64,000 nucleotides of DNA from Brachycybe producta (taxonomy: Eukaryota > Arthropoda > Diplopoda > Playtdesmida > Andrognathidae). The notes under the pieces were generated by a model. That model made no database searches. It was given only the letters and a program-made list of their open reading frames with translations, and was not told the DNA's origin. Of the stretch, positions 12,691 through 24,110 are shown in pieces. Made by a program: the position numbers and the translations under genes. The stretch lies in NCBI GenBank assembly GCA_036925085.1, contig JAUPFP010000042.1, positions 858,045-922,044 of the forward strand, in the 5' to 3' direction. Position 1 is the stretch's first letter. Every line of letters starts with the position of its first letter.

Positions 12691-12766
12691 AAATTTGTCC
12701 CGTTTTTCTTTGGACAGCAGTATTCCGAAGAAGCTTTGGCTGTTTTCGAGAGCATCATTGTTCCGT

Positions 12767-15700
12767 ATGCGTGATCCATTCTTCGAATCAACGATGCCGT
12801 CTAATAAACCTGAGATAATCGTAACCTCCTCTAACAATAACATGCAAAAGATTACAATGAATCCAATGATGCCGGAAACGATCACAATCAACATTCAACC
12901 GGACTCTAGAGACGATCATCGCACGAACGGTGGTGGTACGACGAAGAGCGGCGGCACAACAACAACGACTACCATTCCGCCACCGTTCAACTCAATGGCT
13001 ACTTTAAAACCTTGCGATTCCGCTCCGAGTTTCGGTCAAATGGGTGGAGGAGCAAATGGCGAACTGTCGGACGTAATCACTCTGAACAGTGCCAATTCTA
13101 GTAATTCTTTGCTCCCTCGAGACGAACTCTACCTTCACCAACAACAGAGGTTACAACAAAATAGGCGAAGTGATCCGGAACTAGTCGGAATTTTAGTCGG
13201 TTCGAGCGGAGGAATCGGATGTATCGCACACGAGAGTTCGAGGTCCATTGCCATACAGGTTTTTCTCCCGTTCCTTGTCGCAGGACTTGGAATGGTCGGA
13301 GCTGGGCTTCTACTGGACACCGTCCAGGTTCGTGACTCCGACGAGACGAAATGATAGAAAGAGTCGTTAATTTTGCAATTGTTTTTCTCTCTCTCTCTCT
13401 CGATATAATAGCATTGGGAAGTGTTCCTAGATGTTTCAGAGATTATGGTTCTAGTTCCTTCGCTTTTAGGTTTGAAAGGGAATCTCGAGATGACTTTGGC
13501 TTCGAGGCTTTCGACTCAGGTAAAACCGCAATCGGAAAAAGAGATTGCCTTCTTTGCCGTCTTCCACCATTTTCATTCTGTAATTTGCCAAAAAGTAATA
13601 TGAATTAATTAATTATTTAACTTAATTAAATTACTTTATCATGTAATTAGTAATTCACCCCCTTACTTTTAACTAATTATAATTAATTACCTTTTCTAAT
13701 GAAAAACGAAATTATTTGAAATTATATTTTACAAATTACTTTTGTTTTTGTATTTTTAAAATGTACTAATTGTAATTTCTTTTTAAAATTTAGTCAATAT
13801 AATTAGGGAATTAGTAATTAATATATCCGAACCCCGGTTTTTTTATGAGTCTTCAACCAATCTCTTAATCGGTTTCTCTTTAGGCTAATCTGGGAACTTT
13901 TGATAAAAAGTCGGACCAACTGACTCTGATTGCAGGAAACATGGCTCTCATCGAAGTACGATTCTTCGACATTCTAGAACCAACAATCGATCGTGTAAAA
14001 CTGACCGTTATTCTCTCGTTTCTTTTGAAGTGTCAAGCGATCGTTGTCGGTTTCCTCGCTTCTTGGTTTGCTATTCTGATTGGTTTATTCACCGATGGTA
14101 AGTTCGATCTCGACCACGCTTTCCTGCTTTGTGCGAGTAGCATAATGACGGCGGCTGCCGCTAGCATCCTTCTAGGTATATATATATATATTATTATAAT
14201 AATAGAAAGCCTCCTCCTTTTAACTAACTCACGTTCTTCTTCTCTTTTTAAAATGCGAAACGCACTTCATAGGTTTCCTTATGGTCGGAGTCATAATGTG
14301 TTCTCGTAGATTCAATATCAATCCGGATAACGTTGCAACTCCGATCGCTGCCAGTCTCGGAGACGTAACGTCGCTAGCTATTCTTGCCGGTATTAGTACG
14401 CTGCTTTACGGAGTCGTAGGTAGGAACATTCTCTCTTTCCCTCTCCCATCTTTTGTTTAAGAAGAAGAAGAACAATTTGGATTTCTTTTCATTTAAATCA
14501 AAAATTGATAAAAATGTATTCTGATTTTATAAACTCATGATTAATTTTATTATATGGTTCTGTAATTTTAGTTTCATTTCGATATATGTATTTGAAAGTA
14601 ACTTTCAGGAGCAAAATGAAGAGAAACATAAATGTCTTTTAGAAACTAGAAGGGTTACTTAATCACTTAAAAGGTTTATGAGAAATACCTTTTAAAGTAG
14701 TTATGCTGCTCTTCTGGTAAAACACTTTCTATTTTCTCTAAATTTCACTCTTCTGATTTCTGAAAGACAGAATAATCAAGAGTTCGAAATCTGTTTTCAT
14801 TTAAATAAATGAGATAATTTGTTTTTCTTCTACATCCCTGAACTAAAAATAAGTTCTTTTTCTTGTCTTTTCAGACAAAATGATTTGGGCTGGACCCATT
14901 ATTATAATTGCATTCCTTGCACTGATTCCTATCTTGGTCGTCATGTCCAAAAGGAATCGGTACACAGAAGACGCACTAAGGACCGGATGGGTTCCCGTTA
15001 TTACGGCCATGATCATTGCCAGGTTAAAACGTCTTGCGGTCAATAACGACGGTGGTTAACGGCGGAGATTCTTTACCGTTTTTCTTTATTTCTTTGTTTA
15101 GTTTTGCCGGATTTATCTTTGACATCGCAACGGCAAGGTTTAGCAACATTGCCGTTTTCCAACCCGTTGTGAACGGCGTTGGTGGAAATCTCGTTGCTAT
15201 TCACGCCAGTCGCATCTCGACGTCTCTTCACACGACCGTCGAACTTGGACGCCTTCCTTCGTTCCATCCTCGCGTCTGCGTCAGTCCGTGCGCCACATTC
15301 TTTTCCAAAGGTAGAGACGGAGAGTTTCTACGTAACGGAGTCGTAACTAGGGCAAGGCGAGTGAGGCACCTGGCAAAAACAGTAGCACCTAGAATGATAT
15401 TAAGGAGACGCCAGTTTTATTACTGCCTTGGGCGCCAAATTAGCTAGTTACGGCTCAACAACGTAACGGCAGACGAAAAATCTAACGGTTTTTTTCTTCT
15501 TCCTTTTCTCGTTTTAAGACATGTATACGAAGACGGCCCGTGTCCTAATGTTGATGGTCATTCCCGGACATCTTATCTTTGCGTATCTCATCTGTTACGT
15601 GAAAACCAGCGATGCGTCGTTGACCTTCTCGTTTGTAACCGTCTACCTCTTAGTATCGGTGATCCAGGTTGCCATTTTGCTTTACGCTTCGCTCATCTGG

Positions 15701-15853
15701 ACCCATTTGATGTGGAAGAAGAGGCTCGATCCAGACAACTGTTCCATTCCTTATCTGACGGCCCTCGGAGATCTATTGGGCGTCGGTCTGCTCAGCATCG
15801 GATTCCTCTTTCTCACACTTATCAACGAGGAAGACATCGGAGTCGGATATTGA
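12767..15853 (+). CDS. SLC41: SLC41-family magnesium transporter, 8 coding exons
   Basis: This gene is predicted to encode a multi-pass plasma-membrane Mg2+ transporter of the SLC41/MgtE type. The exons I read are 12767-13327, 13412-13519, 13884-13955, 14031-14175, 14273-14419, 14875-15022, 15102-15310 and 15519-15853. All have GT-AG borders and matching phases, and they give about 574 residues, in line with vertebrate SLC41A1/A2 (about 510-570). The N-terminal ~165 residues are polar and low in complexity (Asn, Thr, Gly, Gln). Two MgtE-like halves follow. Family signatures are visible: [33 protein letters not shown] across a splice, [26 protein letters not shown] with [15 protein letters not shown] and [12 protein letters not shown]. 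The ATG at 12767 has a weak context. The in-frame ATG at 12793 has A at -3 and may be used instead, and the open frame extends upstream to a possible acceptor AG at 12716-12717. Which paralogue it corresponds to cannot be decided. Confidence 0.93.
13956..14030 (+). other. 75-nt stop-free intron in SLC41 gene
   Basis: GT (13956) and AG (14030) bound a segment of exactly 75 nt that has no stop in the reading frame. Skipping it joins NMALIE to CQAIVVGF, which matches the uninterrupted family motif. Retaining it would add 25 residues in a conserved transmembrane region. I treat it as an intron for that reason. A CTGAC branch-point-like motif lies about 27 nt before the acceptor. Confidence 0.8.
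14590..14745. repeat. Partial F1 repeat in SLC41 intron
   Basis: This F1 copy has the AGAAACTAGAAGGGT left arm and a short right arm, and lies in the intron between 14419 and 14875. The region before it includes the CAGGAGCAAAATGAAGAG end common to the family. Confidence 0.5.
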
Positions 15854-15989
15854 ACGACGATCTCGACTCTCTCTCTCTCTAGATCAACTTAAGATAAAAC
15901 ACAAATTTACCAATTGATGAATTTCAAGAGGCAAAATCCACACAAACACGAGATCCCGTCGAAAACTTAAGATACGGCGGCAGTTAGAG

Positions 15990-15995
15990 AATAAA
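15990..15995 (+). terminator. Candidate polyadenylation signal of SLC41 gene
   Basis: AATAAA lies about 137 nt after the stop codon, in AT-rich sequence that resembles a 3' untranslated region. It is the first canonical hexamer after the stop. Confidence 0.45.
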
Positions 15996-16970
15996 TAAAC
16001 GCGTCCTTTTTTTCTTAGGTTCCATTAGCAATAATCGTGTCTGACATTCAAAGCGTTTTAGGCGTCTTAGAAAAAAAAAGTCTCAATTAACCCAAAAAAA
16101 AAGCACTCTTTGAAACACTTTTGTTTCCTTCCCTCGTGTGGCCTTTTCTTTCTCTCGTTCCGATTAATACCTGTGGCTTCCGTCAGGTATATATATATAA
16201 AAAAGGATAGAAACCGTTGAATTAAATTATTTAAAATAATGGAGAAATTTTGTATTTTTTTTTAGAGATAAAAGAGACTTAAAACTGAAATCATATCACA
16301 ATTTAATTGAAGGCGGATTTCGTTACAATTTGCATTTTTTTTAAAAAAAAAAATTATGATTTCAAAACCTATATATGTTTTTCGCAGTTAAACCTCTTCC
16401 TACTTTGGTTAAAAAATATCTTTATATCTAGTCTCATTTTTTTTTTTTTTTTTGCAAAAGAACTTCCATGTACCAGTGTTGTCTCCGCACTGATGACAAT
16501 TAAAACTGTCATAAAAGTATCTTGAAAAAGTGCAATTCGACTCTCTTGCTGTATAGTTCCCTCTCTGTAAGTTTTAGATATTGCTTTTCTCTCCTCCTAA
16601 CTTCCTATAACAAAAGTAGACAGCGAACACGAAATCAATTACCAAATTGTCGAATCTTTTTCTTTTTTGATCTTAGCCTTATATTGAATGAAATAAACCA
16701 ATTTAATTCTAATTAACGTGAACCGTGCGGCGTAAGTCTCAACAAGGTGAGAAGAACAAAATCATGATACTAAGAGATTCTAGATTCCAATCAAGTAAAA
16801 TCATGATTAAGATTTTGGAACCATTTTGAGATTTTGTAAGATGAATGCATCATCCCTGACCCCCCCCCCCCCCCCCTCCTCCCTTCTCGTAATTATTATC
16901 AATAGGTATAAAAGTGAAGTGAGATGGCGGCGGCGGTGGCGGCGCCTTCTGTAAGCATCAAATACAATCC

Positions 16971-17040
16971 TTACGCGAATACTTGCTTACGGAAGTTATC
17001 GTAGTCGTGACCGTAAACCATCTCGTTATAGGTATTTGTG
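16971..17040 (-). other. Possible minus-strand terminal exon, or plus-strand first exon
   Basis: On the minus strand this stretch reads as a short peptide tail with the pattern YNEMVYGHDYDNFRKQVFA followed by a stop at 16971-16973. It has codon-like composition but no convincing acceptor or upstream exon. On the plus strand an ATG at 16924 opens an alanine-rich start that runs into a GTAAGC donor at about 16951, which could be the first exon of another gene. I recognise neither product, and only one of the two readings can be right. Confidence 0.2.
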
Positions 17041-17649
17041 GTTACCTTTACTTACAACAAGTGCAATGTTTTTATAGTTAAGAGAATTTTGTTTGGGGCT
17101 TTAATTCGATCCATGTGGTATATATATATTTAATTATATAATATTTATATTTGAAATGATGTTTTCGATGTCCGTTTGTGTCTTTTAATATTAGACCAAA
17201 TTGAACTTTTACCAAACTTTAAATCGTTTTACGTTCGGACTACAAACGTAGGCGCTTGTATAATTTCGAGAGAGAGAAGATCTGTGTTTACGTGTGATGA
17301 TTGGTTGTTCAGTTTTTTTGCTATAGAATTCCAAAAACAAAACGTAATTATATATATTATATTTGTATTTCTAATCAATTCTTGATATGGGACCATATTT
17401 GAAATGTTATTTATTTGGCTGTGAAAACTTAAAAAGAAAAATCGCGAAACTTTTTTTGGTGAATTATTAAAGGAATAGGGGACCAGATTTGAGTTAATTT
17501 GAGAAAGGTGTATCCGGATAAGAAGAAGGAGAGAGGGTAGGGTTTTTTTTAAGTTCGTAAGGAAATCCCCCCAACGGGTTAATTTATTCACACGACATCA
17601 AGATAATCGTGTTTTAATTTTAACTTAAAGGTGGTTTTAAAAGTGTAAA

Positions 17650-17970
17650 CAACTCCTCTCTCGAACTCTTTGATTATTTTTGTTTTTCAGGTGAAAAATA
17701 AAGAGAAACTTGAATGTGTTTTAATCACTTAAGTGTATTTTCATGTTTGATATCTTTCAAAATAAACTTTTTATGTGACTTTGAATTGAAAATGATACAA
17801 CTTTAAGCAGACGATATTTTCAATTTTTTTTTATCTATAAAAAAGTTTATTTTGAAAGATATCAACATGAAAATATACCTTAAGCTACTCTTCTAGTTTC
17901 TAAAACACGTTCAAGTTTCTCTTCATTTTACACTTGAAAGACACAATAGTCAGAGTTCGAAAATCGGCTT
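17650..17970. repeat. F1 foldback repeat, nearly full length
   Basis: It opens with TTTTTCAGGTGAAAAATAAAG and continues with the family's left-arm motifs, including a TATCTTTCAAAATAAAC block. It closes with GAAAGATATCAACATGAAAA, CTACTCTTCTAGTTTCTAA and a stretch ending CTTGAAAGACACAATAGTC. The two arms are mutually inverted. Confidence 0.6.
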
Positions 17971-19127
17971 TTCGCAACGAAAACCATCTTAATTTTATTG
18001 AACCAATCCTAACAATATTAATAATATCATAGCTACGGGACACTCTCAGGGACAGAATGAATTAGAGAAATAACCATCACTTCTTAAAACAAACTCAAGA
18101 CTAAAATCTAACACAAAATAATAAAACCGTTTGAAAAACATGGGTTTTTTTTAAAAAATCAATACTAATATTGACAAACATTTAAATGTCTGTTGCAGTT
18201 GAAAGTTCTGTTTGTTTATTTAAGTTGAAAATCGTTGGAAGATGTTTAAAAAGCTTTTTTGTTTTTGTTTTGAAACAACTTATAAAAGGATGCCAAGGTT
18301 TATTTGAAACTAGAAGAGTAAACAGTTAAGAACTGAGAGCTAACAGATAATTTTTTATGATAATATCGTTAAAAATAAAACATTTTATATGGCACTTAGT
18401 TTGAAAAACATGAACCATCAAAACGGTAAAAAAAATTATATTAATATATAATATTATCATTAAAATTATCCAATGCAACTACAGTTACTTTTCTTTTACC
18501 TACAAATAAATCGTAAAATTCACTTAAAAAGATGCTTCGAGAAAAGCCACCTTTTATCATTTTATTTCAGCACAAAAAATGTTGAAAAAAAATGGAAAAA
18601 TACGATTTTCTTCTTTACTTACAGAGAACTAACAGATGCCGTAAACAGAAAACGGCTTTTACCCTTGCAGAAATATGTTAACCCCCCCCCCCCAATAATT
18701 CAATAAAACGTTGCTAAAACCCCGTTTTAGAAATACGGCCATCATTTTTTTTACAAATATTTTTTGTCTCCATTTCTAATTAAGTTGTCAATGGAGTCCA
18801 TTAACTTACTAACAAGAGTAAACATTATGTTTTACTAATTAAAGTTAGAGGTTAAGATGGTAGCATACGCATCTGTAAGCAACCAAGTGACGTCACATAC
18901 ATGTGTTAAATAAAATCAGTTCTGTGACGTCTTACGGAGGAGGTTTGCAGACGTTCGTTGATAATTTCAATCTCAAAATAAAACAGTGATGATAACAACA
19001 TTTTGTGTTTCTTTCCAATGATTTTTGTTGAAATTTGTTTCTCTCTCTCTGGAAACAGAAGGAGTGAATTGTTCTTTTTTGTTATTGTTGTTGTTGTTGT
19101 TGTTCCCGCTGCTGATTGTTCTAATTT

Positions 19128-19167
<40 letters not shown>

Positions 19168-19534
19168 ATATATATTTTAAAAATATATTTAAGCGTTTAA
19201 TGTTATGTGTTTGTTGTTTAAACAATGTAGTTAACTCAGTTTTGTAGATATGAAAAAAAAAAAGAAATGTGATCAATTTTTGATGTTTGTTAAACATTTT
19301 TTTTTTGTTTTGTGCTTAAAAAAAAGGAACTTAGAATTAATTTGGGCAAATTGTATTTTTGTTAAAACTTTCATCTCAAAAAAAGTGTTCAGGTTGTAAA
19401 AAATAATAATAATAATAATAAATGTACAGATTGGGTTTAAATAAAACAAAAATTTACTGTTGTTATCTCTTTTTTTCTTATTATTGAAAGAAATTTCAAA
19501 TCAATGAACGATTTAAATCTCTTACTTTACAAAT

Positions 19535-21956
19535 TCACGATTCGGTCGCTGGCCGTATCAACACATGCTTTTTTCTGTTGATGGTCGATGTATCCGTCGT
19601 AATCCTAGTGTCGTCGCTACTTTCGTTGTCGTCCGACGTGGAATCTCCGTCCGAATCGAGATCGGAACTGCTTTCACCATAATGAACAACAGCGAGGTTC
19701 TGGTTCAAAACGAGAGATTAATTAGTCCACAATTAAAAATGGTTTGTGTTCCCTCTTTCAGGAGCAGAATTAAAAGAAACTAGAAAATGTTTTAGAAACT
19801 AGAAGGGTAGCTCAACCACTTAAGTAAGGGTATTTTTTTTTTTTTAAATATTGGTATTTTTCAAAATAAACATTTCATAGATAATCACTTTCAATCTCGC
19901 ATAAAAAGCTTATTTTGAAAAATATCTACATGAAAATACCGTCAGGTTTCTCTTCATTTTGCACTTGAAAGGCAGAACAAACAAGAGTCCGAGAGGCGTT
20001 TACACCTTTAAAACCACCTTAATCCGTTACATTTCGCTCATTGTTTTTTGCTCTCGTTACAAAGTATTTCCACTTATTACAACTAATTTTCACGGAAAAA
20101 TGCAACTACAACTATGGGACCACATTACAGAAGAAAAAAAATCATAAAATTGCGACAGTCATACCTTACGATGCCACTCCATGTGATATAATGATTTACT
20201 GTCATATGATAGTCTTATTATCTTTAAGCGTTTTTAAAATAATTCAACGGAAAAAAAAAAGCTGAAGTGTTTCAGAAACTAAAACTAAAAGAGTAAACGA
20301 AAAATTTGTTTTCCTGTTAATATCTTTCAAAATAAACTTTTACGACTGTTTGAAAATAACATTTTTAAATTTGGACACAATTGTTCTTCACGTGTTTCCA
20401 TCGTCCAACTTGAAATCAATTGAAATTAACATAAAATGTTTTATTTCTAAAGATATGCCGCTTAAAACCCCATTATATTATCCATTTGCTCTTCTACTCT
20501 TTAAAACGCTCTTTACGATGTTGAAAAGTTGATTTTCAAACTCCAACATTCAATGTTTCAAAAAATCACCACTAAGAAGAAATTGAAAGTGTTTTAGAAA
20601 CTAGAAAGACTGCCTAATCAACATAATAGTTATTTTCATGTTGTTATCTTTCAAAATAAACGTCTTAAATTTGGGACATTTTTAAGGTGAGAATTTTTCT
20701 GGTGCGTCTGCAGACGGCGTCTACGTCCTGGTGGCCTTTGATACGAAAGCGACTGGCGACCAGAGTGTGCGGCCAGCATCTCTACTGTGCGCCTGCGTCT
20801 ATACTGCTCGGAGAGCAGTATAGACGCAGACGTAAAAAGGTCATTGTACCGAGTTTTTCTTTACACATATTGTAGTTGTTTTGTTAGTGTTTATGTGTCC
20901 GAAAATGGATAACTTGACCCACGACTAACGATACTAGCATCGGGAGTCACTCCCTTGCCTAGGTCGCGAGCCACACCTGAGGAATCAAGGTGGGCTGCGA
21001 ACGCGACTAGGACACAAAAGACTGCAGATGTGCCAGAAGAATCCCACCTTTAAACTTACATGAAAGGCTCATTTTGAAAGATATTAACATGAAAATACCC
21101 TTAAGTGACTGAACTACCCTTTTAGTTTATAAAACACATTCAAATTCCTCTTCATTTTGCTCCTGAAAAAACAAAATAACGAGTAACAAAATAAAGAGTT
21201 AGTGGTGCGTTTAAACCCACCATACTGTTCCTTATGAGATGGGAAATAACCACATTTCAAACGTCATTTGCATATTTTGTATAAATCTAAACATACCATT
21301 TCGATGACCTTCTCGTCCATATCATCGACGTTTTCGATGTTGTAATCATTTGCGGATCCGTTCTCGATGTTTATTTGCAAATTCTTGTTTGCCTCCTTCA
21401 AGTCTGGTATGAAAAGCTTCACTCTGTCTAAAACTAGACACCAAAACAAGAAAACTCGGAGTGAAATAACACATCTCCTTCATAGAAATATACTTTTCGC
21501 ATCAAGCCGACACGTTATCTCTCCTATATCTGAAGCCAAATTCAACTCAAGAGGGGTTATCCATCATGCCGTCTCTTCCAATGAAATGCATGTTTTAGTT
21601 CTCGAAAAGACGCCATTTTGAGAAACCCCTTTAACGAATACTTGTATGTCATTCAAAGACAAATACCCTTTTCTTCACGTAGTGTTGTTACTGTCCATAG
21701 ATTGCCTCAAAAATAAAGCTTATTATTATTTTTACCTGACGATGGTGTCAGCCTCTGTGTTCTCAAAATTCCATCCGGTTTTTGTTTTTTTACGCTCAAA
21801 AGTTTTGAAAGATGACAATCAACAGAAGCTACAAATGCAATGGCGATTATTAAGCGTAATTTCAAACGAAATTGTGTCCTTTTCGAACTGTTTTTTACCT
21901 TCTTCGTTTTCCAATTTGAGTAATTCACTTGAATGTCCGTTTTCAAACTTCTCCAT
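19535..21956 (-). CDS. NOPCHAP1: NOPCHAP1-like (C12orf45 family) snoRNP chaperone, 4 exons
   Basis: The minus-strand exons I assembled are 21956-21899, 21828-21736, 21433-21297 and 19699-19535. Introns are 70, 302 and 1597 nt, all GT-AG, with phases 1, 1 and 0 that fit, giving about 150 residues. The start ATG has AACG just before it, a strong context. The middle part, VLDRVKLFIPDLKEANKNL, followed by DYNIENVDDMDEKVIEMNLA, matches the family pattern around LDQVQTFLPQM..ANEKL and FNIEN(I/V)D...KVI.M.VAL. The C-terminal part is a Ser/Asp-rich acidic tail. Human NOPCHAP1 is about 185 residues and acts as an adaptor between NOP58 and the R2TP chaperone in box C/D snoRNP assembly. The same role is inferred by homology. 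The last intron is packed with F1 repeats. Confidence 0.72.
19760..21180. repeat. Run of F1 repeats inside NOPCHAP1-like intron 3
   Basis: Copies or fragments lie at about 19760-19995, 20265-20430, 20580-20680 and 21060-21180. Several show the CTAGAAGGGTAGCTCA arm or its inverse, ACCCTTTTAGTTTATAAAAC. They account for much of the 1.6 kb intron. Confidence 0.5.
20690..21045. repeat. GC-rich inverted-repeat island
   Basis: The island holds a perfect hairpin around 20799-20832 (CTGCGTCTATACTGCTC and GAGCAGTATAGACGCAG). It also holds a looser inverted pair, TAGGTCGCGAGCCACACC (about 20960) and GGTGGGCTGCGAACGCGACTAG (about 20990). Its composition differs sharply from the surrounding intron, and it may be a separate small mobile element inserted in the NOPCHAP1-like intron. 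No family is recognised. Confidence 0.4.
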
Positions 21957-22239
21957 CGTTCGTTATGAAAAGAAACGCTGAAAAAAGCGCAGAAAAAACT
22001 AAAAAACACGTGGACTAACAACAGGCGTCAGCTTCCAACCATAATAACGCCCTCTAGTGGCAAGCACGGCAACTTTCTTGCATACCCTCGCACGGAGACC
22101 CGCATAGATGCCATCATAGCCTCCTTCATAACAAAAAGGAGGCTATGGGCTATCTATCAAAGAAACAAGAAATATGAAAAATCAAAATTAAATTTTTTAA
22201 TGCCGTTTTTTTTAAAGTCTAAATGAACTTCAAAGCTCT

Positions 22240-22440
22240 TGATTATTCTGTCTTTCAGGTGTAAAATGAAGAGAAACTTTTTGTTTGAGAAGATATAAAA
22301 CATAAAATGTGATTGAGCTAAGAAACTAGAAAAGTGTTTTAGAAACTAGAAGGGTTAATTAACCCTTCTAATTTCTAAAACACTTTCTAGTTTCTTCTTA
22401 TTTTGCTCCTGAAAAACAAAATAATGAGATTTCAAACATC
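22240..22440. repeat. F1 foldback repeat
   Basis: It begins GATTATTCTGTCTTTCAGGT and ends TTTTGCTCCTGAAAAACAAA, the inverse of the start. The middle has AGAAACTAGAAGGGTTAATT directly followed by its inverse, so this copy is close to a simple hairpin. Confidence 0.65.
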
Positions 22441-22472
22441 ATCTTGTTTGGTGACTTTTAGTTGAAGTCTAA

Positions 22473-22782
22473 TACCTAGTACACACGTGATAATTTAAAT
22501 GCATTTAAATAATAAACGTGTTCTACAGAGCCCTGTGAAGGACAAACAAACAAATATATCGAATTCAATTTATTCAGTTAATAATCGGAAAATATTGAGT
22601 TAATACTTAAATATAATTTATATAAACTATTGACAAAATATGGATTTAGTATTTCAATTTAAAATATTAATAATTAAAGTCAAATTTTTATTTGGTTCAT
22701 ATGTCCTTAACTGGATTCCGTATAATTCACCTAAACACATTTATTTTGAATTCATTTAACTCATGTGTGTGTGTACAAGGTA
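22473..22782. mobile_element. Harbinger-like MITE copy 2 (TAA TSD)
   Basis: This 310-bp element has the same ends as the copy at 8095 (TACCTAGTACACA and TGTGTACAAGGTA) and the same flanking TAA. The internal block ACAGAGCCCTGTGAAGGACA is conserved in both copies. Its inverse reappears in degenerate form just before the second duplicated unit (about 45621-45640). Confidence 0.6.
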
Positions 22783-22854
22783 TAACACTAACTTTGACTT
22801 GTGATGTTTTTCACATAAAAATGTTTTTCCCTTTACATAATTTAGAGGTTTGAA

Positions 22855-23260
22855 ACTAGAGGTGGGACGAATCCTAAATTTTCTCGAATCCAAATCCTAA
22901 AAGGTTCTCGTATCTCCCGAATCCTTCATATAAGAATACCGTATTATTCATTAAGAAGATAGAAATAAATTAAATAAATTTCAAAACAGTGTGGCTTCAC
23001 TCAGGGTCGCCACAAGGTGTTATTTTTGATCCGGGTCCGACCACCGAAATTGCAACAATCGCCGGTTTATTTGTTAGTGAACACTTCTATTGGACGTCAA
23101 TGGACTTAAAACTAATTTTACAAAAGTTTTTAACAGGTTTTTTTAAGGTTAGGATTCGAAAGACGATGAATGCGCAAAGATTCGAATCTCAAATATTTTT
23201 CAAGATTCGCGGGTTTCGAATGGCCCATTCCTATTTGAAACCAATCCTGGAATCTTAAAT
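22855..23260. mobile_element. Probable DNA transposon fragment
   Basis: The left side reads TAGAGGTGGGACGAATCC and the right side contains TTTCGAATGGCCCATTCCTA, which is a rough inverse (GGNCGAAT type). The interior is richer in G and C and carries AATCC/GATTCG motifs in opposite orientations. There is no transposase. No clear target duplication was found, so the ends are approximate. Confidence 0.3.
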
Positions 23261-23999
23261 GAGGCTTAAACCCGGCTTTTGTTTGGTCCTTTTTCATGAA
23301 ACAAATTTTATTTGAGTAAAGAAAGAACAAACACAGAAACGCTTCCTACTTTTGAGTAATGAAACAGAATACACTTTTTATCTCAAGATGTTCATTTTAT
23401 TAAATTACAAAAACTAAAAACTGATATTTGTGACCAAATTTGTGGCTTTATATTCATTCTGCTTTTTCCCTTCTTATGGCGCCAATGCTATGATCCAAAG
23501 ACAATCTGGTAAAATTTGAATGAAAAAATTTCAAGCAAACATTTTTAAAAAAAAACAGTATGAAAAAAAAAAATCTAATTATTTTTACAACTAGAAATGT
23601 AAAAGATTATGTTAAAAGTATTTTCAAGGCAATATCTTAAAAAATATTACATTTTATAAGTTTGAAAATGGCCTATTTTTTTGTTTTTTCATTAACATTT
23701 CATAAAAACCATTTTTAAACCGTCATATGAAGTTTATTTTTAAACATATCATCATGAAAACCGTTCACTTGAAAAATATACATTTTCTCCAAACCATGGG
23801 TTGGGTGCGGACAAAACCCTCCTATAGAACATAATAATCACACAGGTGCATGGCCTGGGAAAATCACAATTTAATAAAAAAAATTCACAATTTAATACAA
23901 TCATGATTTAATAAAGTCATAATATTTGAATTTTTCCAACCCCGATTTGCATATATTTCACAACCAGTCCAATCAAGTCATAAATTCAAATAAAATGGA

Positions 24000-24110
24000 A
24001 TTTCCAAGTCAGGACAACGCAAACATTCATGCCCATGCCAGGATTTGAACCCAGAACCCCCAGTACGGACAGACAAGTGCCCAGCACTAGAATGTCATTT
24101 GCCATGATTT
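24000..24110 (-). repeat. tRNA-derived SINE, minus orientation
   Basis: Read on the minus strand, a Pol III B box GGTTCAAATCC lies at 24051-24041. It is followed by ATGTTTGCGTTGTCCTGA, the same post-tRNA segment as in the SINE at 24325. The copy is truncated soon after. It and the next SINE form a head-to-head pair. Confidence 0.5.

Larger units (their letters stand above)
15996..19534. other. Intergenic between SLC41 and NOPCHAP1-like genes
   Basis: Mostly AT-rich with homopolymers (a C run at 16861-16876, a CT run near 19135-19161). An F1 copy lies at about 17650-17970 and a fragment at about 18300. One TGACGTCA octamer is at 18888. A GC-rich island at 16920-17045 holds a possible small exon, listed separately. 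Nothing else is supported. Confidence 0.45.

Noticed and set aside
15034..15447. 137-codon frame with start at 15034 in the SLC41 gene
   Set aside because: Only 15102-15310 of it is a true exon. The rest reads through intron sequence, since family alignment and phases place splice sites at 15102 and 15310.
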